From: Lebetimonas natsushimae
GTDB lineage: Bacteria > Campylobacterota > Campylobacteria > Campylobacterales > Nautiliaceae
Assembly (NCBI RefSeq): GCF_002335445.1
Contig: NZ_BDME01000002.1
Coordinates: 372,001 to 436,000, forward strand
Reading direction: 5' to 3'
Length of the DNA: 64,000 nt
In this document: positions 57,228 to 64,000 of the stretch, one piece after another
How the letters are laid out: each line of letters begins with the position of its first letter
How positions within the stretch are numbered: the first letter of the stretch is position 1
The notes under the pieces: generated by a model
Told to the model about the DNA's origin: nothing
Seen by the model: only the letters and a program-made list of their open reading frames with translations
Database searches by the model: none
Position numbers and translations under genes: made by a program

Positions 57228-58928
57228 TTGTGTGCAATATTTGGAATTATTGGAAAATATGATTTAAAAAAAGTAAGATATGTCCTTGATTTAATGATAC
57301 ACAGAGGCAGTGATTATCAAAATATTGTGGAATTTAAAGATGGCGTTTTTGGATTTAACCGTTTGGCAATTGAAAATATAGATAAAAATTTACAGCCTTT
57401 AAAAATCGGAAATAGAGTTTTTGTATTTAACGGGGAGATTTATAATTATAAAGATTTGATAAAGCAATATAATCTGAATGTAAAAACAGAAATAGAGGTA
57501 ATTGCTGGGTTGTGGGAGAGACTTGGAGTGGATTTTGTTAAAAAACTTGATGGAATGTTTGCTATTGCAATTTTTGATAAAAAGTTATATTTATTTCGGG
57601 ATGAATTTGGCAAAAAACCACTTTATTTTACAAAATCAGGAATTTTTGCAAGTGAAATTAAAGCAATTTTGCCTTTTATTGAAAAAAAATTAAATTTTGA
57701 TGCATTGGCCGAGTATCTTGCCTACAATTCTTCTATTGCACCAAATACGATTTATAACAGTATCTATAAACTTCCTGCGGGATGTTTTTATGACGGAGAG
57801 ATAAAAAGGTGGTGTGATTTTGAAAGAATTGAAAATGAAAAATGGACAAAGGATAATGTTTGTAATGAATTTGAAAAATTACTGACAGAGAGTATAAAAA
57901 AGAGGCTTCAGGGTGAAGTTGAAATAGGTTCGCTTCTTAGCGGCGGGGTTGACAGCAGTTTAATTGCCTCCGTTACTTCAAAATTTAGAAAGTTAAAAAC
58001 TTTTTCAATCGGTTACGAGGGATATGATAATTATGATGAGAGAAAATATGCGAGGGTTGTTGCTAATCATATAGATTCAGAACATTTTGAAGTAAATTTT
58101 ACTAAAAAAGATTTTTTTGACGAATTTGAAAATGTGCTTTTTTATATGGATGAACCGATTGGTGACAGCAGTTTTTTTGCCGCAAAATTTCTTGCAAAAC
58201 ATATTCCTTTAAAAGTTGTTTTAAGCGGTGAAGGAAGTGATGAACTGTTTTTGGGATACAGGCGTTATAATGAATATTTAGGGTTTTTGGATGCATATTT
58301 GCCAAATAAAATGTGGCTTAAAAAATATCTTGAGAGACATTATGAAGATATAAAAGAGTGGGAGGTTTTTAGGAGGTTTTTTGCAAATGAAGAGGTTTTC
58401 AGGGGAATAAATGAAATTTTTTTTCAAAGACAGATAAATAAAGTTTTAAAAGTAAAAGCTAAGGAAGTTGATTATAAAAGATTTTTAAAAGGTTGGAGAA
58501 GTTTTGATTTTACCTATTTTGATTTAAAAGTCTGGGTTGGGGAAGTGCTTTTAATGAAACTTGATAAAATGTTTATGTCAAATAGCATTGAAGCTAGAAG
58601 CCCTTTTTTGGATAGAAGTTTGGTACAATTCGTTTTTTCTCTGCCGGAAGTTGTCAGAGGTAAAAATAAATGGATTGTTAAAGAGACGGCTAAAAAATAT
58701 CTGCCAATTAGTATAATAAACAGAAGAAAAAAAGGATTTGCCTTTCCATTTTATGAATGGTTAAAAGAAGAGAATGAATTAAAAAGAATTGTTGATATAA
58801 ATAGAAAAAGCAGAATTTTTAATGAAGAGTATTTAAAAGAAATAATTAAAACAGGGCATAAAAGATATAAACAGCATTTATGGAGTTTATATCTTTTTAG
58901 CAGATGGTGTGAGAAGGAATTTTTATGA
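57228..58928 (+). CDS. asnB: Asparagine synthetase (glutamine-hydrolysing)
   Basis: A 566-residue enzyme with an N-terminal class II glutaminase domain and a C-terminal ATP-pyrophosphatase synthetase domain. The TTG at 57228 is the right start, since it puts the nucleophile Cys at position 2 (MCAIFGIIGKYD) and has AAAAAGG upstream. Also present are HRGSDYQN, FNGEIYNYKDL, the PP-loop LLSGGVDSSLIAS near residue 244 and LSGEGSDELFLGY near residue 335. The protein is slightly shorter than typical AsnB. Confidence 0.92.
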   Translation: MCAIFGIIGKYDLKKVRYVLDLMIHRGSDYQNIVEFKDGVFGFNRLAIENIDKNLQPLKIGNRVFVFNGEIYNYKDLIKQYNLNVKTEIEVIAGLWERLGVDFVKKLDGMFAIAIFDKKLYLFRDEFGKKPLYFTKSGIFASEIKAILPFIEKKLNFDALAEYLAYNSSIAPNTIYNSIYKLPAGCFYDGEIKRWCDFERIENEKWTKDNVCNEFEKLLTESIKKRLQGEVEIGSLLSGGVDSSLIASVTSKFRKLKTFSIGYEGYDNYDERKYARVVANHIDSEHFEVNFTKKDFFDEFENVLFYMDEPIGDSSFFAAKFLAKHIPLKVVLSGEGSDELFLGYRRYNEYLGFLDAYLPNKMWLKKYLERHYEDIKEWEVFRRFFANEEVFRGINEIFFQRQINKVLKVKAKEVDYKRFLKGWRSFDFTYFDLKVWVGEVLLMKLDKMFMSNSIEARSPFLDRSLVQFVFSLPEVVRGKNKWIVKETAKKYLPISIINRRKKGFAFPFYEWLKEENELKRIVDINRKSRIFNEEYLKEIIKTGHKRYKQHLWSLYLFSRWCEKEFL

Positions 58929-59695
58929 AATTTAATATAAACAAATATTTAATTGATGATATTGAAAATAAAGACCATCCGAGTGATTTTGAGATTCAAA
59001 ACAATATGGCTGTCTTAATTTTAAGACTTCCTTTTATTGATGTTAAAAAAGAAAAAATTGAAATTGTGTCTTATGCTTTTTTAATAAAAGAAAAAGTTTA
59101 TATTTATAACAGGGAAAAGAAAGAATTTGAAATATTAGGCGATTTTGATGATTTGCATAAATTTTTGGATATAAGGCTTGATAAAATTTTAGCCAAACTT
59201 AACAGACTCCATATAAAAATTGCAAAAATGGAAGACGATTTATATGAAAACAAAAAAGAGGATTTTTCAAAGATATGGCTTGAATGTAAAAAAGATTTGG
59301 TTTTAATAGAAAGATTAATAGGCCATGCGATGGTTGCATATGAAAGATTTTTGAGACATTTTAAAGAAAAATTGGAAAATAATTACGGTTTTTTAGATTT
59401 AAAAGAACATTTTGAAAGGGCTTTTCGTTTTTCACATCAGGCTATTGAGAAAGTCGATTATTTGTATGATTTTTATAAAACCCGCCAGGATGAGAAAATG
59501 AATAATATAATGTTTGTTTTGACTTTAATTTCAGGTATTTTTTTACCGCTTACATTAATAACAGGATTTTTTGGAATGAATACAGGGGGTCTTCCGCTTG
59601 CCAACGATCCAAACGGAACGTTAAAAGCTGTGATAATAGGAGTTGTTTTAGAAATTCCGGTTGTTTATATTATCTGGAAAATGATGAAGAGTTAA
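58925..59695 (+). CDS. CorA-like magnesium/metal ion channel
   Basis: A 256-residue member of the CorA superfamily. A helical cytoplasmic domain leads to the first membrane helix (MNNIMFVLTLISGIFLPLTL), then the signature GMN in GFFGMNTGGLP, then the second helix (AVIIGVVLEIPVVYIIWKM). It is shorter than E. coli CorA (316 residues). The start overlaps the asnB stop by 4 bases. The 3' end overlaps the convergent pdxJ. Confidence 0.85.
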   Translation: MKFNINKYLIDDIENKDHPSDFEIQNNMAVLILRLPFIDVKKEKIEIVSYAFLIKEKVYIYNREKKEFEILGDFDDLHKFLDIRLDKILAKLNRLHIKIAKMEDDLYENKKEDFSKIWLECKKDLVLIERLIGHAMVAYERFLRHFKEKLENNYGFLDLKEHFERAFRFSHQAIEKVDYLYDFYKTRQDEKMNNIMFVLTLISGIFLPLTLITGFFGMNTGGLPLANDPNGTLKAVIIGVVLEIPVVYIIWKMMKS

Positions 59696-60468
59696 TTTAT
59701 TAACTCCCTCATTTTTATAACAGCCTCTTTAAGACCTATAAAAACAGCATTGGCAATTATACTGTGTCCTATATTTAATTCCGTAATTTCAGGAATTTTA
59801 GCAATTTCAGTAACATTTTGATAATTGAGCCCATGCCCTGCTGCAACTTCCAAATCTAAATCTTTTGCTAATTTTGAGGCGTCTTTTATTAAGTTAATTT
59901 CAAGTTCCAGTTCTTTTTTAAGTGTTTTTCTATCCATTTGTTTAAAAATTTTGTTAGGTGTGTGATTAAGATTGCTAAAAAGGGCTAAATGTAAATTTGC
60001 ATATTTTCCTGTATGCAGTTCTATCATTTCCGCTTTCATCTCTTTTGCTTTTTTAATTTGAGCAAAATCTGGATCTATAAACAGTGAAACTTCAATATCA
60101 TTTTTGTGAAGTTTGTCTATTGCATTTAAGATTCTTTTTTCGTTTTTAAATAAATCAAGTCCGCCCTCAGTTGTCACCTCTTCTCTTTTTTCAGGGACCA
60201 ATGTTGCACGGAAAGGTTTTAAATTACAGATAATGTCAATAATTTCTTCATTTATACTGCATTCCATATTTACGGGCAGGAAACTGCTTTCAATTATTCT
60301 TTTCGCATCAAAATCATTTATATGTCTTCTGTCTTCTCTTAAATGTGTTGTAACTTGGTCTGCTCCCGCTTCTTTTAAAATCTCAAGTGCCATTAAAGGG
60401 TCTGGTTCGTTTATTTTTCTGGCTTCCCTTATGGTTGCAATATGGTCTATATTTACTCCAAGTTTCAT
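59692..60468 (-). CDS. pdxJ: Pyridoxine 5'-phosphate synthase
   Basis: A 258-residue TIM-barrel enzyme that condenses 1-deoxyxylulose-5-phosphate with 3-amino-2-oxopropyl phosphate. Diagnostic segments are KLGVNIDHIATIREAR at the N terminus, DQVTTHLREDRRHI (residues 36-49), VPEKREEVTTEGGLD and ELNIGHSIIANAVFIGL. The length is typical, with a lineage-typical Lys-rich insert near residues 165-180. AAGGAA precedes the ATG. It is divergent from rpiB. Confidence 0.95.
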   Translation of the reverse strand: MKLGVNIDHIATIREARKINEPDPLMALEILKEAGADQVTTHLREDRRHINDFDAKRIIESSFLPVNMECSINEEIIDIICNLKPFRATLVPEKREEVTTEGGLDLFKNEKRILNAIDKLHKNDIEVSLFIDPDFAQIKKAKEMKAEMIELHTGKYANLHLALFSNLNHTPNKIFKQMDRKTLKKELELEINLIKDASKLAKDLDLEVAAGHGLNYQNVTEIAKIPEITELNIGHSIIANAVFIGLKEAVIKMRELIN

Positions 60469-60481
60469 TTTATTCCTTTTT

Positions 60482-60490
60482 TGTTATAAT
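60482..60490 (+). promoter_or_regulatory. Extended -10 promoter of rpiB
   Basis: TGTTATAAT (60482-60490) is an extended -10 element 19 bases before the rpiB ATG at 60510, in the 41-base divergent gap with pdxJ. No clear -35 box is visible. Confidence 0.5.
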
Positions 60491-60509
60491 TTTATCAAAA
60501 AGGACGTTT

Positions 60510-60938
60510 ATGAAGTATTTTATCGGAACGGATCATGCCGGATTTGAAGTTAAACCTTTTGTAATTGATTATTTACAAAAAAAGGGGCTTGAAGTAGAGG
60601 ATTTGGGGTGTTATTCATCTGAAAGTGTAGATTATCCGGACTTTGCTCATAAAGTTGCCGAAGCGGTTTTAGCAAATCCTGGGACTAAGGGGATTTTAAT
60701 TTGCGGCAGCGGAATTGGAATGAGTCTTGCTGCTAATAAACATAAAGGTATAAGAGCCGCGCTTTGCCATGATTACTATACTGCATCGATGGCCAGACGT
60801 CATAATGATGCAAATATTTTGTGTTTTGGTGCAAGAATTGTGGGGCTGGGTGAGATTGAATCAATTCTTGAAGCATGGTTAACGCATGAATTTGAAGGTG
60901 GAAGACACGAAAGAAGGGTGAAAAAAATTGATATTTAA
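60510..60938 (+). CDS. rpiB: Ribose 5-phosphate isomerase B
   Basis: A 142-residue RpiB/LacA-B-type isomerase interconverting ribose-5-phosphate and ribulose-5-phosphate. It has GTDHAGFEVK at the N terminus and the catalytic Cys65 in ILICGSGIGMSLAANK. LCHDYYTASMARRHNDAN follows. I chose the ATG at 60510 with AAGGACG upstream. Longer in-frame starts would run into pdxJ on the other strand. Confidence 0.95.
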   Translation: MKYFIGTDHAGFEVKPFVIDYLQKKGLEVEDLGCYSSESVDYPDFAHKVAEAVLANPGTKGILICGSGIGMSLAANKHKGIRAALCHDYYTASMARRHNDANILCFGARIVGLGEIESILEAWLTHEFEGGRHERRVKKIDI

Positions 60939-61260
60939 TTGGATTTTTTTATCATTAATTATATTATTAACACTTTTTTTGACTTTCAAAATGTTTTATT
61001 ATAAACATTTTTGGGAAAAATCTTATGAAAATGAAAAACTGTTAAAAGAAAATCTTAATGAAGCTGAATTGCTAATTAAAAAATATCAAATTCAGCTTCA
61101 AAGGGCTCTTGGAAATTTGTCTTTGCTTGAAGATGAAATAAATAAATTAAAAAATGACTTAAAAGCTGTAAAAAACAGAAATGCTCAATATAGAATAGAA
61201 AATGAACAGCTTAAAAAGAAAATAAAAGAGCTTGAAAATAAAATTGAAGCATTACTCTAA
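60928..61260 (+). CDS. Membrane-anchored coiled-coil protein, unknown
   Basis: A 110-residue protein with one N-terminal membrane helix (residues 2-22) followed by an almost continuous heptad-rich coiled coil (about 33-110, Lys/Glu/Leu pattern). The start is TTG at 60928, overlapping the rpiB stop by 11 bases, with AGAAGGG upstream. The topology resembles FtsB/FtsL-like or scaffold proteins, but no family is certain. The 3' end overlaps the convergent gene by 9 bases. Confidence 0.6.
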   Translation: MIFNWIFLSLIILLTLFLTFKMFYYKHFWEKSYENEKLLKENLNEAELLIKKYQIQLQRALGNLSLLEDEINKLKNDLKAVKNRNAQYRIENEQLKKKIKELENKIEALL

Positions 61261-61995
61261 TTTAATTTTGTGTAATATATATAAAAACAATAAAGGTATG
61301 ATTAAAATACTAATTATTAATTTTGTGATAAAAATTGCTGCAATATTTAAAAGAGAAAATATAATTTTATCCGAATTCTGTAAATAATATTTGACTTCTT
61401 TTTTTATTTTATTTATAGAGCTGCTGTTTAATGTGTTGTTTTGTGCGGTATATTTAATTATGTTTAGATTTTGATTGATCTGGGGTATGAAATAGCTTTT
61501 TTCTAAATAATGAAATATTAAAGCCGAAACCGGCATGTAAATTCTTAAAAACAAAAGAATTAAAATAAGTCTTTTAAGAATAGAACTGTTAATAAAAATG
61601 TTTAAAAATGCCAATATAAGAATTAAAATTACAAATCCCCATAATTTAGAAAGTTCATATAAAACTTTTTCACTTCCAAGAACCCATAACGCATTTGTAA
61701 GTAATGTAGAAAACCTTTCAACGGCGTCATTAATCGGATCCACCACTTCTCCAAGTGCCACATTTCCGCTGACAAATGCGCCGGCTTCTATTGACGAATT
61801 TTTGATAACAGATATTCCTGCATTAAGGGATCGGGCTAGAGCGTAAGTAATTAAAGAGGATTTAAGAGATTCGTTAATATAATTTTTTGTAAATTTGTCA
61901 TATAAAGGAAAAGAAAAAAGAATAATTACAGCAGAAAAGAAAATGATTAAATTCTGTTTATTTTTTTTTAGGTCTAAAAGCGCTTTTGCTTTCAA
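61252..61995 (-). CDS. Membrane protein, unknown
   Basis: A 247-residue protein with hydrophobic segments near residues 18-33, 116-150 (one or two helices) and 215-243. The stretch between residues 45 and 110 is less hydrophobic and probably periplasmic (SIEAGAFVSGNVALGEVVDP). I do not recognise it. It overlaps the mog gene by 38 bases, an unusually long overlap that suggests coupled expression or a slightly later start. Confidence 0.55.
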   Translation of the reverse strand: MKAKALLDLKKNKQNLIIFFSAVIILFSFPLYDKFTKNYINESLKSSLITYALARSLNAGISVIKNSSIEAGAFVSGNVALGEVVDPINDAVERFSTLLTNALWVLGSEKVLYELSKLWGFVILILILAFLNIFINSSILKRLILILLFLRIYMPVSALIFHYLEKSYFIPQINQNLNIIKYTAQNNTLNSSSINKIKKEVKYYLQNSDKIIFSLLNIAAIFITKLIISILIIPLLFLYILHKIKLE

Positions 61996-62470
61996 TATAA
62001 TCTCCTCCTATTAAATCAACTGTATAAGGAATGGCCGCCCATACTGCTTCCAGATTTTCTTTTATTGCCTTTGGAGAGCCTGGCAGATTTAATATAAAAG
62101 TGTTTTTTACCACACCTGCAGTGCCTCTGGCAAGTATTGAAGTCGGTACGTATTTTAATGAATGCATTCTCATAAGTTCCCCAAATCCTGGTAATTCTTT
62201 TTCGATCACCATACGAGTGGCTTCTGGAGTTACGTCTCTTGGGGCAGGTCCTGTGCCGCCGGTAGTTAAAATTAAAGAACATTTCTTTTCTGCTAGTTCT
62301 TTTAAAGTTTTTACAATTTCATCAAATTCATCAGGTATTAATTTATAAACAGTTTCAAATTTATTTTCAATATTTTCATTTAAGAATTTTTCTATTTCTT
62401 TTCCGCTTTTATCTTCATAAATTCCTGCACTAGCTCTATCTGAAATTGTAACAATACCAATTTTTAACAT
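61958..62470 (-). CDS. mog: Molybdopterin adenylyltransferase (Mog/MoaB family)
   Basis: A 170-residue enzyme of molybdenum cofactor synthesis that activates molybdopterin with AMP. It has IGIVTISDRASAGIYEDKSG at the N terminus and the diagnostic LILTTGGTGPAPRDVTPEAT near residues 64-83. NLPGSPKAIKENLEAVW follows. The length matches Mog. An extended -10 promoter lies upstream. Confidence 0.92.
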   Translation of the reverse strand: MLKIGIVTISDRASAGIYEDKSGKEIEKFLNENIENKFETVYKLIPDEFDEIVKTLKELAEKKCSLILTTGGTGPAPRDVTPEATRMVIEKELPGFGELMRMHSLKYVPTSILARGTAGVVKNTFILNLPGSPKAIKENLEAVWAAIPYTVDLIGGDYIESKSAFRPKKK

Positions 62471-62488
62471 TTAAATCCTTTTTGGAAA

Positions 62489-62497
62489 ATTATATCA
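62489..62497 (-). promoter_or_regulatory. Extended -10 promoter of mog
   Basis: On the minus strand the sequence reads TGATATAAT (62497 down to 62489), an extended -10 element about 18 bases before the mog ATG at 62470. AAAGGA serves as the ribosome site. Confidence 0.5.
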
Positions 62498-62821
62498 ATT
62501 TTTAGAAGAAGTATGGAAAAAAGGTTTAACTAAATAACAAAAAAGTAAAAATATTACAGTATTGCGGAATTTAATGAAAAGTTTGCGTTAAAAAATTGCA
62601 TTTAACCTATAACGGCTGTAAGCGTAGAAAATGAAAATTCGCACAAATTCACCGCTTGAAGTTAAAAATGACAAGCAGTTGCCATTTTATTAACAGCCCT
62701 TTTGTTTGTAATTTTTAATAAAATTTGAATGGAATGCTAGGAAAGTGAAGTATCAGTTGTAATATTTTTTTCTTTGAAGTGGATATTTGGTAATGAGTAT
62801 ATGGAAGAAAAAGAAAAAGAA
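62498..62821. other. Unexplained 324-base intergenic stretch, possibly structured RNA
   Basis: No open frame of convincing length is present on either strand. Its middle (about 62565-62700) is less AT-rich than other gaps. It has nested inverted repeats: GGCTGT (62614-62619) with ACAGCC (62693-62698), enclosing GCTTG (62654-62658) with CAAGC (62672-62676). It could be a small RNA, the 3' UTR of the malic enzyme gene, or a remnant of a lost gene. I see no match to 6S, tmRNA, SRP or RNase P cores. Confidence 0.35.
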
Positions 62822-64000
62822 TTATTCAGCGTAATAATCGATTCCTTCTTTTTCTTTTAACATATTAATTAGGTGATTTTTATACCCTTCTACCCATTTA
62901 TCAACATCGTCAACTTTAATTCTTGCAACTCCGCTTTCAATTGCGGCTCTTGCAACTGCTACTGATTCATCAACAAATACTCTTCTGTCAAACGGTTTAG
63001 GTAAAATATAGTCTTTTCCAAATTTCAAATCAGCTCCATTGTACGCATCTTTTACGTATTGAGGAACCGGTTTTTGAGCAAGGTCTGCTAATGCATAACA
63101 AGCTGCAATTTTCATTTCCATGTTTACGGCTTTTGCTCTAGTATCAAGCGCACCTCTGAAAATATAAGGGAATCCCAAAACATTGTTAATTTGGTTTGGA
63201 TAGTCACTTCTTCCTGTTCCTATGATTAAATCATCTCTGACTTCCAAAGCAAGTTCCGGTTTGATTTCCGGATCAGGGTTTGCCATAACAAAAAGCATAG
63301 CATTTGGAGCAAGGGTTTTTACCATATCCTGAGTAATACAGTTTGCTACAGAGTTTCCAACTACCACGTCAGCACCTTTTAGGGCATCAGCTAAAGTTTC
63401 AATGTCTTCATCTACTGCCCAAGGCTGTTTATATTTATTTAAATCGGTCCTTTTTGTTGTAATTGCACCCTTACTGTCAGTTACTACGATGTTTTTAATT
63501 CCAAGCGCTTTATACATTTCACACGCAGCAAGTCCTGCGGCACCTGCTCCTATAACCACAACTCTTAAATCTTCAAGTTTTTTACCAGTTAGTCTTGCAC
63601 CGTTAATGATAGCTGCACCTGAGATGATAGCTGTTCCGTGTTGGTCATCGTGGAAAATAGGAATATCGCATTTTTCCTGAAGTTTTTTTTCTATATCAAA
63701 ACATTTTGGTGCTTTAATATCTTCAAGATTAATTCCTCCAAATGTCGGAGCCATTGCCCAGCTGACATTTACAATTTCATCAATATCATGTACCTGAAGC
63801 TCAATATCAAAAGCATCAACATATGCAAATTTTTTAAATAATACTGATTTACCCTCCATTACGGGTTTACCTGCAACAGGTTTTAAAGTTCCTAGTCCCA
63901 AAACAGCAGTTGAATCTGATATTACCGCTACAAGATTTGCTTTGTTTGTATATTCGTATGCCAAGTTTTCATCTTTATCTATTTCAAGACATGGGATAGC
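62822..64000 (-). CDS. Malic enzyme, 5' truncated by window edge
   Basis: An oxidative decarboxylase of malate to pyruvate. The frame is open to base 64000, so at least the start of the gene is missing. An in-frame TTG at 63964 lies within conserved sequence and is not the true start. Visible elements are [16 protein letters not shown] near the left of the fragment, the metal-binding [16 protein letters not shown], the Rossmann motif [11 protein letters not shown] and [15 protein letters not shown] with [15 protein letters not shown]. The fragment is about 392 residues and has no phosphotransacetylase extension (it ends GIDYYAE), so it is the short form. Confidence 0.93.
   Translation of the reverse strand, partial: AIPCLEIDKDENLAYEYTNKANLVAVISDSTAVLGLGTLKPVAGKPVMEGKSVLFKKFAYVDAFDIELQVHDIDEIVNVSWAMAPTFGGINLEDIKAPKCFDIEKKLQEKCDIPIFHDDQHGTAIISGAAIINGARLTGKKLEDLRVVVIGAGAAGLAACEMYKALGIKNIVVTDSKGAITTKRTDLNKYKQPWAVDEDIETLADALKGADVVVGNSVANCITQDMVKTLAPNAMLFVMANPDPEIKPELALEVRDDLIIGTGRSDYPNQINNVLGFPYIFRGALDTRAKAVNMEMKIAACYALADLAQKPVPQYVKDAYNGADLKFGKDYILPKPFDRRVFVDESVAVARAAIESGVARIKVDDVDKWVEGYKNHLINMLKEKEGIDYYAE

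Overview
The window is a gene-dense, very AT-rich bacterial chromosome segment, most likely from a thermophilic hydrogen-oxidising member of the Campylobacterota (Nautiliales: Nautilia, Caminibacter or Lebetimonas type). The support is a CBF2/PEB4-type PpiC chaperone, an LPP20-family lipoprotein, a CetB/CetA-like energy-taxis pair, an FlgR-like activator without a DNA-binding domain, HspR-type (HAIR-like) heat-shock operators, a short GltX, and a six-subunit Ech-type membrane hydrogenase. Species identity is inference. The window starts inside one gene (stop at 1091) and ends inside a malic enzyme gene on the minus strand.

1-7.6 kb: housekeeping genes (nth, yebC, ppiC, fba, an SDR/DUF2867 oxidoreductase and a PLP enzyme). 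7.6-12.8 kb: an echABCDEF-like operon for an energy-converting group 4 [NiFe] hydrogenase, with a clear promoter. 13.0-14.4 kb: a D-2-hydroxyacid dehydrogenase coupled to a small tetraheme cytochrome c, behind a consensus promoter with a palindromic operator candidate. 14.4-14.8 kb: tRNA-Lys, -Glu, -Val and -Asp. 14.9-22.2 kb: a packed ten-gene minus-strand operon (ctp, purC, purS, purQ, M23 peptidase, SH3-like protein, plsC, crcB, mtfA-like, CxxC protein). 22.4-25.1 kb: clpB under a HAIR-like operator. 25.2-35.5 kb: taxis proteins, gltX, yggT, slt, comF-like, gyrA and lpp20-like genes.

35.8-51.1 kb is the standout region. It is a type I-B CRISPR-Cas locus in the order cas6, cas8b (with an internal Cas11b start carrying its own strong ribosome site), cas7, cas5, cas3, cas4, cas1, cas2, then an array of 14 repeats. 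A block of about 6.1 kb sits between cas5 and cas3 in the same orientation. It encodes a nuclease-methyltransferase fusion, an HsdS-like specificity subunit, a membrane-anchored protein of unknown function and an OLD-like ATPase-TOPRIM protein. The genes overlap from one to the next and the last overlaps the cas3 start, so restriction-modification, a candidate new two-gene system and CRISPR interference could share one transcript. cas1 carries two compensating frameshifts, at a T7 and an A7 tract, that separate it from its catalytic His and Asp. The two repeats farthest from the leader are degenerate.

51.1-64 kb returns to core genes: an FlgR-like regulator, asd, a UPF0114 protein, a radical SAM protein, an unknown protein with an internal duplication behind a HAIR-like promoter, asnB, a CorA-like transporter, pdxJ, rpiB, mog and malic enzyme. 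A 320-base stretch before the malic enzyme 3' end is unexplained and may be structured RNA. All functional calls come from reading motifs and protein sequence; no database search was run.
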